Made by a program: the position numbers and the translations under genes
Part shown: positions 9,801 through 15,587 of the stretch, piece after piece
How positions within the stretch are numbered: position 1 is the first letter of the stretch
Layout: every line of letters starts with the position of its first letter
Notes under the pieces: generated by a model
What the model was told of the DNA's origin: nothing
The model's database searches: none
Seen by the model: the letters and a program-made list of their open reading frames with translations, nothing else
NCBI RefSeq assembly: GCF_000003605.2
Contig: NW_003143299.1
Span: 81,887-97,473 of the forward strand
DNA length: 15,587 nt
Source of the DNA: Saccoglossus kowalevskii
Lineage: Eukaryota > Hemichordata > Enteropneusta > Harrimaniidae
Direction: 5' to 3'

Positions 9801-9803
9801 CAT
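621..9803 (-). CDS. Multi-exon gene: GT4-like, TRADD-N-like and CDC48 N-domain protein (3' end outside the window)
   Basis: Fourteen exons are proposed: 9803-8537, 8220-8122, 7190-7095, 6254-6153, 5934-5548, 4995-4865, 3987-3927, 3531-3488, 3371-3311, 3178-3138, 2372-2252, 1992-1962, 1351-1258 and 877-621. Splice phases chain without conflict: exons 1-5 end in phase 1, exons 6-11 alternate between phase 0 and 1, and exons 12-14 end in 2, 0 and 2. Every donor is GT except one GC, and every acceptor is AG. Domain order is GT4-like fold, S/T/P and Gly-rich linkers, TRADD-N-like domain, acidic and coiled linker, then CDC48 N subdomain. The reading frame is broken three times in exon 1 only. The ATG at 9803 has A/G at -3 and G at +4 and follows an in-frame TAA at 9840-9842. 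Homology calls are from recognition, not a search. The main uncertainty is whether exon 1 belongs to the same transcript as the rest. Confidence 0.72.
878..1257 (-). other. Intron 13, inside the CDC48 N-domain
   Basis: This 380-base intron interrupts the first strand region of the N-domain between SQVFMCQ and EKMKELGL. It contains no coding signal. Its position could be compared with introns in genuine VCP genes. Confidence 0.55.
1258..1351 (-). CDS. Exon 13: start of the CDC48/p97 N-domain
   Basis: The acceptor is CCAAAATATAG|AAGACC (phase 2) and the donor CAG|GTAAGA (phase 0). The exon encodes RPSSDLPTFNLRRFVVEDTI, then SRDSSQVFMCQ. It aligns with the beginning of the CDC48/VCP N-domain, where NRLIVDEA and NEDNSVVSLSQ form the first strands of the double-psi beta-barrel. 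The match continues directly into exon 14 with no gap. The preceding residues in this protein are unrelated to the N-terminus of VCP, so the domain is embedded in a larger protein. Confidence 0.75.
1352..1961 (-). other. Intron 12
   Basis: These 610 bases hold no recognisable exon. The frame of exon 13 remains open for about 20 codons into the intron at its right side, but that stretch overlaps a clear polypyrimidine tract (ACTTTCTTTCTGTTTATACC), so it is better read as intron. Confidence 0.5.
1962..1992 (-). CDS. Exon 12: 31-nt microexon
   Basis: Strong sites on both sides (TTTTATTTCTATTGTTAG|AATATC and GGAAAG|GTATGT) enclose 31 nt that read EYRQHIFEME plus two bases of the next codon. It is the only piece found that carries phase 1 from exon 11 to the phase 2 needed by exon 13, which strongly supports it. 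Confidence 0.7.
2252..2372 (-). CDS. Exon 11: acidic patch followed by an amphipathic helix
   Basis: The acceptor ATTGCCATTCAG|GCGACT is phase 0 and the donor GAAG|GTATAA phase 1. The exon encodes ATSMDETDDDDEDLLDNLEM, then RLWLAMQVRYESERIRQIPE. A strongly acidic cluster precedes a helix of alternating hydrophobic and charged residues. The arrangement recalls ubiquitin-interacting helices (acidic lead, hydrophobic stripe), but the conserved Ala-x-x-x-Ser core is absent, so I do not assign that function. It lies about 15 residues upstream of the CDC48 N-domain. Confidence 0.68.
2373..3137 (-). other. Intron 10
   Basis: These 765 bases show no further exon that I can support. They contain a TTTTATTGCA tandem duplication near 2478-2499 and a short hairpin at 2532-2558. 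Confidence 0.5.
2532..2558. repeat. Short inverted repeat around ATCGATAT
   Basis: CAACATCGATAT, a 3-base spacer, and ATATCGATATTG form a 12-bp stem with one mismatch. It lies in intron 10. AT-rich palindromes of this size are common, so no function is claimed. Confidence 0.5.
3138..3178 (-). CDS. Exon 10: 41-nt linker exon
   Basis: The acceptor is TTATTTGTGACACTATAG|ACGAAT and the donor TGAG|GTGAGA. The exon enters in phase 1, leaves in phase 0 and encodes DEWFHGVQSETESE. Its aromatic-then-acidic composition is similar to exon 7 (YDGFYDSEVSDEPTDE), which may reflect an old exon duplication. Confidence 0.62.
3311..3371 (-). CDS. Exon 9: glutamine-rich helical linker
   Basis: The exon encodes LTALQQRQREIDLERQQNQE, a charged and Gln-rich segment with heptad-like spacing of L, I and L, so a short coiled coil or single helix is likely. 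The acceptor TTACTTTTAAAAG|TTGACA is phase 0; an inner acceptor (GACAG|CACTA, start 3364) is phase 1. The donor is GAAG|GTTCGT, phase 1. Confidence 0.55.
3488..3531 (-). CDS. Exon 8: short linker exon
   Basis: The acceptor is ATTGCTTACAG|AAAAAC. The preferred form is 44 nt, reads EKQTDEGTSGASQLS and ends at AGC|GTACGC in phase 0. A shorter 18-nt form ending at GAAG|GTACAA (3514-3531) in phase 1 would also work if exon 9 used its inner acceptor at 3364. I prefer 44 nt because it fits the alternating phase pattern of exons 6-11. Neither donor is strong. Confidence 0.5.
3927..3987 (-). CDS. Exon 7: short acidic linker
   Basis: The acceptor is TTTGTCTTGTGATATTTAG|TACGAT and the donor AACG|GTAATT. 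The 61-nt exon enters in phase 0 exactly as exon 6 leaves, and reads YDGFYDSEVSDEPTDEDQYN. It continues the acidic linker. It has the same length and phase (0 to 1) as exon 9. Confidence 0.68.
3988..4864 (-). other. Intron 6
   Basis: The longest intron among the linker exons (877 bases). It is AT-rich with no convincing open frame or structured repeat on either strand. Confidence 0.5.
4865..4995 (-). CDS. Exon 6: acidic Ser/Asp-rich linker
   Basis: The exon encodes GTDRRTDGGAAWNGGSDEEL, then a run of Ser-Asp and Thr-Asp dipeptides (about 5050-4895 in the antisense orientation), ending in five serines. It runs from phase 1 to phase 0 and ends at TTCG|GTAAAT. The S-D-S-D-T-D pattern matches the acidic context favoured by casein kinase 2, so multiple phosphorylation is plausible. 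The underlying DNA is a TCTGAATCTGAA-type hexamer repeat, so the segment may have grown by slippage. No fold is expected. Confidence 0.68.
4996..5547 (-). other. Intron 5
   Basis: These 552 bases between the TRADD-N exon and the acidic exon show no coding signal on either strand. The flanking sites are AGAG|GTAAGT and ACCAAAAAG|GTACTG. The acceptor is purine-rich just upstream of the AG and is one of the weaker ones in the gene. Confidence 0.5.
5548..5934 (-). CDS. Exon 5: TRADD-N-like domain
   Basis: The acceptor has a long pyrimidine tract (TTTTTTTTCAG|GAACGG) and the donor is AGAG|GTAAGT, both phase 1, giving 129 codons without a stop. The first about 30 residues (VAIILNWNSEIGNTILNALA) are likely helical. 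Then comes the pattern of the metazoan TRADD-N domain: MKITKIERSSLRITVRCP, SLKDLWADMWSGKLARKF and a C-terminal FKVNIESWEYRKCEAEL. Key features are the alternating hydrophobic strand ending in C-P, the L-W-x-D-x-x-S-G-x-L helix start, and the final W/Y-x-x-C-E helix. TRADD-N is an alpha/beta interaction domain, first known from the TNF-receptor adaptor TRADD and widespread in invertebrate immune-type multidomain proteins. Here it probably recruits a partner. The match is by pattern, not by search. Confidence 0.78.
6153..6254 (-). CDS. Exon 4: Gly/Pro-rich linker
   Basis: The exon encodes SGTGIGGGGGAGGGDPPFPS then TSAGQIAPTQREPG, a flexible glycine run followed by a Pro/Ser/Thr segment, and ends at CCTG|GTAACT in phase 1. 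Two acceptors lie six bases apart. AAAATAG|ATTCAG (start 6254) continues exon 3 with a Tyr codon. TTCAG|GAACTGG (start 6248) would create TGA at the junction if exon 3 uses its GTATGT donor, but works if exon 3 uses the earlier GTTCGT donor. The exon is 102 nt and phase-symmetric. It places the TRADD-N-like domain on a mobile tether. Confidence 0.62.
6255..7094 (-). other. Intron 3
   Basis: No further coding exon could be supported in these 840 bases. The intron holds a 9-base G run near 6630-6638, a 12-base A run near 6684-6695, and a hairpin at 6438-6484. An additional exon here cannot be excluded, because the exon 4 acceptor is weak. Confidence 0.5.
6438..6484. repeat. Inverted repeat, 11-bp perfect stem
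   Basis: ATATAGAATGT at 6438-6448 is perfectly complementary to ACATTCTATAT at 6474-6484, with a 25-base loop. It lies in intron 3. It could be a remnant of a small inverted-repeat element. No target-site duplication is apparent. Confidence 0.55.
7095..7190 (-). CDS. Exon 3: short linker with a Q-x-x-G-S-F-N-I-Y motif
   Basis: A strong acceptor (TTCATTTCAG) opens a phase-1 exon of 96 nt that ends at AACT|GTATGT, also phase 1. It encodes SSVNAVKKITYQDMAVQ followed by THGSFNIYPICNYN. The stretch AVQTHGSFNIYPI resembles amyloid-forming signalling motifs of the RHIM class (hydrophobic-Q-hydrophobic-G, then N and alternating hydrophobics), but has one extra residue between Q and G, so this is only a suggestion. 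A second possible donor, CATG|GTTCGT, lies inside the exon and is also phase 1; using it would remove the motif. The exon lies between the GT4-like domain and the TRADD-N-like domain. Confidence 0.6.
7191..8121 (-). other. Intron 2, GC-AG type
   Basis: The donor reads CAG|GCAAGT and the acceptor TTCATTTCAG|GATC. GC donors normally need a strong match at the other positions, as here. The 931-base intron holds no recognisable gene. It contains a 10-bp tandem repeat (CAGCAGTGTT twice, 7803-7822) and a short CCCCTAAATT duplication near 7895-7920. Confidence 0.65.
8122..8220 (-). CDS. Exon 2: Ser/Thr/Pro-rich linker
   Basis: The acceptor is strong (CTTTTTGTTTAG|GTGACACT). The frame, entered in phase 1 from exon 1, is open for 33 codons and reads SDTTTQQENLGLLACSPGPT followed by more Thr, Ala and Glu. 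The exon ends at ACAG|GCAAGT, a GC donor with otherwise perfect consensus, again in phase 1. A GT donor four bases further on (GTTCAT) is weaker and would end in the wrong phase for exon 3. The composition suggests a flexible linker between the GT4-like domain and the downstream interaction domain. No domain is recognised. Confidence 0.7.
8537..9803 (-). pseudogene. Exon 1: GT4-like glycosyltransferase domain with a broken reading frame
   Basis: The N-terminal lobe (9803-9312) starts MAALIIASEWFPKN and contains QIAVQLAKCGIKTY, DIRLVIGHA and ALVVAVGPRI, the pattern of the two-lobed GT4 (GT-B) domain found in many invertebrate immune-type proteins. The C-terminal lobe contains KLKLHVHGFPQG and, near 8909-8845, DKPYSFPVLQALAAAVPVLL followed by SHSGLAEF. 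Three lesions interrupt it: TGA at 9309-9311; a shift at 9126-9132 consistent with one lost A in GGGAAAG; and a shift back between 8917 and 8960. The net length change is zero, so the total is 1267 nt and the exon ends in phase 1 at a strong donor (GAGA|GTAAGT, 8536-8531). The EX7E catalytic pair is Lys (8898-8900) and Gln (8874-8876), and the N-lobe glycine-rich loop is missing. Sugar transfer therefore looks unlikely. Decay, sequencing error or both could explain the breaks. Confidence 0.75.
9001..9020 (-). repeat. Exact 10-bp tandem duplication inside the GT4-like exon
   Basis: ACTTTTTGCA occurs twice in a row on the + strand. In the coding strand it gives two GCAAAAAGT units within the segment between the two frameshifts. 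A 10-bp gain changes the frame by +1, but the original frame has stops just downstream, so it is not by itself the compensating shift. Confidence 0.8.
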
Positions 9804-11081
9804 TACTATTAATATATAATGAGTATGTAAATTACAAGATTAAAGCACCGTTCTGGGAAATGTGCATAATTAATATATCATGTATTGAACCAATCTCTAT
9901 TCGTTACTCAACCGTAACGTATAGCAATACACTGCTTACAAAAATCCAGTGAAATGTATTTGTTTTTAAATAAGTTGTGTTCAAACATGATATGTAACAA
10001 CAATTTTAAAAAGGTATCGCTCAATTCCAAGTGCCCATGAAAGTAAAATGATGAAATAATTGTTAGCAGAATGATTTCGTCCTGCATATTTTTATTATAG
10101 TTTATGAGAATGAAAAATCAATGTTATGGCAGACACAACCCTTAGTTGGCCATGTGGTACATCCGTTATTAAGACTTTGATTCTGAATCAGTGCTGTAAA
10201 GAAATTAAAAGGGGTTTTACAATTGTGTTCATCGAATAATAAAAGTCATAGCGATTTTGTGTATTTTTTTTCTGGTTTGTTTAACAGCTCTATGTTTGTG
10301 TAATAGACAGAGGTGTAGGTTTCACATTCGGGCAACACAATATCTAGAATGCGTAATTTTTTTAAAGAATCCTGAAAAGGTATTGTTCATTTATACTGCA
10401 TCTACAATCACTGAAAAAAGTGACGAAATCAGAGTGACCATCGAGTAGTACACTCTTGATTGACTGTGATTACGCAAATATTTACTTGCTTGACGACAAG
10501 CCACCATAATTGTGGTAATATCTGACGTTATAGATAATATAAAGCTATTAGTTATTAATTATAATGGTGAACAATCGCTATTTGAACTGAATAGCCTCAC
10601 AGTGACGTTGTACAAACATGATTAACGCAATGTTTTTTTGCTTGCTTGAGTGTGGTTCGAGGGTTATCCCAATTAGCAATATCTGCTTAGGTTGTCTTGT
10701 ATAGTGAAACCCAACTCACGATTTTCTCAACTGATCACTTCAAACTGACAAAATAACAGGTGTTGCTGCATCCGTCGGCTTGCCTGGCACCAAGGATGTG
10801 ATTTAAACTATCGGAGAGAATTATTGACTCAGTGATTCAAGCACACTCGCACACTCGTGCAGACTAAGATAAATAACTAGGATGTCCGAACTAAATATTA
10901 CTGTGTAGTTCCATGCTTATATCGAGTGGGTCGGTTCGATTTGAAATGAACATCGTTCGGGAATTATGAAAAGCTATACACATACGGTACGGTAAACAAA
11001 AGGCCCTTTGTTTTAACGTAAACTTAATAAATATGTCGAGATCCACAAATCATGCCCGTTAAACGACATTGGGTAGTGTAT
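9804..11081. other. Upstream flank of the gene; no gene recognised
   Basis: AT-rich sequence with no conserved coding signal on either strand. An in-frame TAA at 9840-9842 closes the exon 1 frame upstream of the proposed start. TATA-like runs near 9810-9825 are not distinctive in this base composition. Confidence 0.5.
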
Positions 11082-11143
11082 ACTTTTCAGAACTCAGAAC
11101 CAACTTTTCAGAACCTTAGAACCAATTTCTCGGAACTCAATTT
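11082..11143. repeat. Short tandem repeat, about 22-bp unit, 2.7 copies
   Basis: Units read ACTTTTCAGAACTCAGAACC, then ACTTTTCAGAACCTTAGAAC, then a diverged partial ATTTCTCGGAACTCAATTT. Each unit carries two CAGAAC-like cores. Confidence 0.65.
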
Positions 11144-11191
11144 CAAAATGGCGTCCTTATCATCGGAAGTCATCTTTTAGGTTATTATTAA

Positions 11192-11420
11192 TATGACCAC
11201 ACCCCCCAAATATGCAAATTAGTTAAATCCACTTATTTCCTTTGATCTCAGCAACCATTGAGCCGATTTCGTTCATATTTGGTAGGATTACACCTTGGCA
11301 TGAGTAGATGTGCTTCTGACAGTAATGACCACGCCCTCCCAAAAATATGCAAATTAGATTAATGTAGTTATTTGCTGTTATATCTACACCCCGAGACTGA
11401 ATAAATGTCATATTAGTATG
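11192..11420. repeat. Two diverged copies of a repeat with a GACCACGCCC...ATGCAAATTAG core
   Basis: TATGACCACACCCCCCAAAT followed by ATGCAAATTAG recurs about 132 bases later as AATGACCACGCCCTCCCAAA followed by ATATGCAAATTAG, and similarity continues weakly for some 30 bases. The C-rich core next to ATGCAAAT is typical of dispersed repeats in marine invertebrate genomes, but I do not recognise the family. Confidence 0.55.
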
Positions 11421-12757
11421 CCAATGTAACACATGTCAATTTGTATGTTACTATACAGATATTTGGCTGGCTGAATAAAATCATCTCGTATCAAGCAAAC
11501 TGAATCGTCACAACTGTATGCTGAGTTGTTATGCTGTGAAGGAGATACGGAATCCTGAATTGATTGTTTACCAGACACTGCTGTTGTAGTATTTGTATAT
11601 AAATACTAGTGTAACCGTGGTATCAACGTAGTTGGTCATGGAGACGTATCGTGGAGTTGGTACATGTAATTATGGAAAGAATATGACTTTTCAGTGTATT
11701 TCCTCCAATTACTTGCTGTGATGTTGTCATTTTCTGAAAGTTACTGTAAATTACTGTTATATGTGCCAATAGTAGCATTTATCCTGTATACTAGTTAGTT
11801 TGTCTAACGTATTTCAAGGACCTGTTAGGTTAATAGGCGTAGTGAAATAATTAGTCTAAGAATGATTTATTTGCAACACGGTTACTACTAACGGTTTTTA
11901 GTAACCGTGTTTGCAAGCATTATTGTGCACGCATGAATTAGCTGCCTAATTAGTATACCTTTAGTGCATGTCAGATTAATAGGGTGTATTATTTATTATA
12001 GGTAGCAGGGATTTGCTGTTGTCTTGACAACCATTGTGAATAAAAGTGGTTCTGTTGGGCGTTAAATTATATCTACTGTGTGGTGATTTGATTCTGTTGA
12101 CCCAACTAGACCAGCGTCTGTCTGTTGCGCATGTACACTACAGAACCCGATGATTTCGTCGTTTCCACATTGCATGTAACTCCTCCTGCTTGTTAACATA
12201 TGGCAGACAGGCAAGGAGAGTGTGAAGTCACTTTCTTGATACATCACGAGCCGACCAAATACTGAGTGTTACTATCCAACCCATATTTAATCAGTTTTAA
12301 CATCACATGTTTCGCCTCTGAAACAACCACCACGCACACAGGCATGCCATGCATTTACGGACAAACAAGACTCGAATAATTACGGCAATTTGGGCAATTC
12401 GGTAAACACTATGTGAATTACAGATTAATATCACAGGATTGCTAGGATCTTCAATTATCCATTTTAAGCAGACCAAAGTTTTGCATTGAAATCTAATGTT
12501 ATGTCTATGGCGTCAAATATCGGCCATCTTGCCAGGCTATGTTTGGTAATGATATGAACGTGGTGTCATTAATCGTACACAAACACCAATGATTAACTCT
12601 ATTACAATTCGGACCAAGCTAGTCAGTGAGAACACGGTTGATGAGCTTATTGCCAACCAGGAATGCATGATTGCGACTGAAGAGTTAGTATTTCCAGCTT
12701 AATTCTGCTACACATTTTGAATAAACATTTCAATGTATTTTATATATAGGAATACGT
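11421..12757. other. Intergenic region with a hairpin; no gene recognised
   Basis: Apart from the hairpin, similar short blocks occur on either side of it (GTTAATAGGCGTAGTGAAAT near 11827 and ATTAATAGGGTGTATTATTT near 11973), which may mark a larger decayed repeat. A 61-codon minus-strand frame at 12062-12247 has no recognisable homology. Confidence 0.4.
11871..11916. repeat. Near-perfect hairpin, 16-bp stem
   Basis: TTGCAACACGGTTACT (11871-11886) pairs with AGTAACCGTGTTTGCAA (11900-11916) with a single bulged T and a 13-base loop (ACTAACGGTTTTT). The stem has higher GC content than the surroundings. It could be the core of an inverted-repeat element or a structured transcript; no target duplication is evident. 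Confidence 0.75.
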
Positions 12758-14382
12758 TTACCCGGTCTTTCCATTAAGCATTACTTGAGCCGGTCATAGA
12801 CCTAACCAAACATGAAATATACTCTAATCAAGGGCATATTATAGAGCATTCAACTTCATTCAAATACGATTGCCTTGAATGAGATTAGATAATATTATGA
12901 TTAATCTTACCTCACATACCAGATTTATGTAAGCAAATGTAGTAAATGATTAAGCCTGACCACGAGGACTCTTCTGGGGTATAAAGTCCGACCTGATAAA
13001 AATGTTGAGGACTTAACATTCCCGTTGGTTCCGATTAGATGGGGGTTATCTCACTTAAATCCCACTGCCCAAACCATCTATAGATATATATTGATCGAAT
13101 TCTCACACATTCGAAGGCATTCAGTTAGTACTATCAACTATTTTGTACGAAATTGTTAAAAGAAAAGGTCATTGCCTCTATTTTCAAATGGAATATGTTA
13201 TGGAAGTTCTGGAACATTGGTTTAAAAGACTGAATGAATGTGAATGAAGTACATGTGTGCACGAGCGTTGAACTCAACATAATTTTTTTTTATTGTTCCC
13301 AAGAATTTCCCATACTGAATTAGGGCAACTCAAGATCTACATAAAGATCAATTTATGAATTTTCATAATCTAACACGGAACATCTTTGACTTATTTTCAG
13401 CTTATATTTGATACACTCTTCGTATAAACATTTCAATAAATATAAGTTTCTCAGAGCTATATTGAAGAGCTATGAGAATGTGTGAATATGTAGGAATGTG
13501 TTTACTTTGCTTTCGTTTTGCCAAACACAAATTGTGTTACCCGACCTTTCATCCAGACAGGTCATAAACCTAATCAAACATGCAATTTACTCTAATCATG
13601 GGCCCATTATAGAGCACTCATCTTCATTCAAATACGAATGTCTTGAATGAGATTAGTAAATAGTAATGATCTTACCTCACATCCAAGATTTAAGTAATAA
13701 AATGCAGTATATAATTAAGCCCATCTACGATGACTCTTCCGGAGGTCCGGCCTGATATAAAACGTTGACGGCGCAGGCTGAGTCATTTTATCGCAGGGGC
13801 GACTTTATATCCTTGAAGGGTCCGAGTAAATGGGGTTTATTTCACCTAACACCCACTGCCTCAAACCATATATGGATATATACTGTGAGGGAATTCTCAC
13901 ACTCTCACTCATTCGAAGGCATTTATTTAGTACTGTAAACGATTTTGCACGAAATTGTTAAAAGGAAAGATCATTGCCCCTTTTTTCAAATGGAATATGC
14001 TATAAAAGTTCTAGAACATTAGTTTAAAGGCTTGTGTGAATTTAGTACATGTGTGCACGAGCGTTGGATTATATCTACACAACGAGTAACTTATGAATAT
14101 TCATAATCTGATACAGAAAATCATTAATTGATTTACAGCTTATATCTGATACACTCTTCGTATACACATTTCAATGCATATAAGTTTCCCAGAACTATAC
14201 TGAAAAGCTCTAAGAATGTGTGAATATCCAAGATTTATGCCAACAAATGCCTTGAATGAGATTAGTTAATATTACATCGATCTTACCTCACATATCAGAA
14301 TTATGTCAGCAAATGTAGTAAATGATTAAGGCTGACCGCGAGTACTCTTCTGGGGTATAAAGTCCGACTTGATAAAATTTCA
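12758..14382. repeat. Diverged tandem array: two long copies and one partial copy
   Basis: Copy A spans about 12758-13538, copy B about 13539-14227, and partial copy C about 14228-14382. Shared anchors include CTTGAATGAGATTAG (12874, 13642, 14251) and CTTACCTCACAT in all three; GTACATGTGTGCACGAGCG in A (13249) and B (14045); and CTTCTGGGGTATAAAGTCCG in A (12971) and C (14347) but altered in B. Sequence before copy A (12718-12760) resembles the end of A before B, so the array may once have extended to the left. No transposase, terminal inverted repeats or coding frame is visible. Confidence 0.8.
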
Positions 14383-15403
14383 ATAGAAATGCACTAGTTT
14401 TCGTATAAATTGCTAGCTAATCTTGTAAAACATTTAAAAAAGGAAAATTAAAATCACTGGGACTTTTGAATCGGGGAAATTATTTTCACGTGATTCGTAC
14501 TTAAAGACGATGTAGCAGTAATTTCTCTATTTATGTAAATCATACGCTGATATGATTTATGCCTTTTTCCTGAAAATCCCGAAATGTATATATTATTATA
14601 GATAATGCGATTCGATATTGGTATAATATTAAATCAATACGTTGCGCTACACCTGATCATGACGCACTCCAAATAAAGTTAAACACTTTCCTGTAACAGT
14701 ATTAAGATGTGTTTTGCTACAAGAGTCAGTCACACCAGATACACTGCATTAGCTAAAGCAAGATATTTTACAATCTGTATTCTACCAATTAAAGTCAAGT
14801 TACGTTATTTCCACATACTCAAGGTTGATTGCCGACATACAATTTAGAGTGGACGCCCATTGTTTATGAAATATGTATATCAACAATCGTGGGTAATTTA
14901 ATACTTGCGGGTTGTATGTTTTGCTTTCTCCCAAGAACTTATCCTCATGATTCGGTTTTATTCGTATTTTCTCTCAGCCCTAAACATGTGTGAAAACAAT
15001 TCAACAGTTTAAATAAATCAGGGACAGAGTGATCATTATTCAGAACATTTGGCCAAATCATCTACAAGTGCCACTATCTGTAATTATTTCATCCTCTTAT
15101 TTGAATAGCATGGATGTTGGAGTTATTGAAATTAAGATAATTTCTAAATACAAATAGCGCAGGGAAGTAGATCTCCAGAAAAATTCATCTTTTCACTTAA
15201 ATTGACCATGTTAGTGACAGTAATCTCAAAATAAACATAGTACGAATTAATCCATTGAATCAGAAGACAGAAATTAAAAGCTTGTAAACAATCAAACAAG
15301 AAATTTCATGCCATTTCGAAATCGGTTGCAACTTAGTTACCTGAAATATTTATCTTCTGGAATACTTCTTCAATTACCGAATTGCATCCAAAATATTCAA
15401 CGT
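14383..15403. other. Intergenic region; nothing recognised
   Basis: AT-rich sequence without open frames, tRNA-like structures or clear repeats. Confidence 0.45.
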
Positions 15404-15586
15404 TTATGCCTTTAACAAATGCTGTTTGAGTGTGATGAATAAGTTTCCATAATATTGATTGGATATTTTTATTATGCAGCAGGATCCTTTCTTGACATCA
15501 ACATTGGAGAGATTAGACGCAGATTTTTCACTAATTTTAGTCTTTTCCTTTCCTTTCTTCTCAAAAAGTGTAACTTGAGGGCGCTT
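15404..15586 (-). other. Unrecognised lysine-rich open frame at the right edge
   Basis: A minus-strand frame enters from the window edge and stays open for 60 codons to TAA at 15404-15406. It starts KRPQVTLFEKKGKEKTKISE and includes VKKGSCCIIK. It could be the terminal exon of an upstream gene, but an open run of this length is not rare by chance at this base composition, and no homology is recognised. Confidence 0.2.
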
Positions 15587-15587
15587 C

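Noticed and set aside
10257-10448. 63-codon + strand open frame in the upstream flank
   Set aside because: No homology and a length expected by chance.
10640-10690. tRNA-like T-arm (GGTTCGA)
   Set aside because: No pairing stem around the loop and no A box or acceptor stem at the right distance.
11223-11432. 69-codon minus-strand frame
   Set aside because: Overlaps the dispersed repeat pair; no domain.
12062-12247. 61-codon minus-strand frame with several Cys and His
   Set aside because: Spacing does not fit a zinc finger; no splice support.

Overview
The window looks like nuclear DNA from an intron-rich animal, most likely a marine invertebrate. It is AT-rich, no long frame is open, and coding blocks are short pieces bounded by GT/GC...AG splice sites. 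A metazoan TRADD-N-type domain and a GT4-like domain of the kind seen in invertebrate immune-type genes narrow it further. I cannot name the species.

Positions 621-9803 hold one multi-exon gene on the minus strand, whose 3' end lies beyond base 1. I recovered 14 exons with phases that chain together (two joins have alternative splice sites). In transcript order they encode: a glycosyltransferase family 4-like domain (exon 1); Ser/Thr/Pro-rich and Gly/Pro-rich linkers with a short Q/G/N/I motif (exons 2-4); a TRADD-N-like domain (exon 5); an acidic, Ser/Asp-rich and helical linker made of short exons (6-12); and the first subdomain of a CDC48/p97(VCP) N-domain (exons 13-14). The missing second subdomain and any AAA+ ATPase would lie at coordinates below 1. 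No protein with this order is known to me.

Exon 1 is damaged. It has an in-frame TGA, a one-base loss and a compensating one-base gain about 180-200 bases apart, and the two acidic residues of the GT4 EX7E motif are replaced by Lys and Gln. All later exons that I can align are open and have usable splice sites. So the GT4 part is either decaying (the gene starting elsewhere, or a young pseudogene), a degenerate non-catalytic domain with assembly errors, or both.

From 9804 to 15587 I find no recognisable gene. The region holds short tandem and dispersed repeats (11082-11420), a near-perfect hairpin (11871-11916), and a 1.6-kb diverged tandem array with two long copies and one partial copy (12758-14382). 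An unrecognised lysine-rich open frame runs off the right edge on the minus strand.

Working hypothesis: a signalling protein with a sensor- or scaffold-like GT4 fold, a TRADD-N interaction domain and a p97-type substrate or cofactor adaptor domain, linking death-domain-type signalling to ubiquitin/segregase machinery. The order of domains is read from the sequence; the function is inference.
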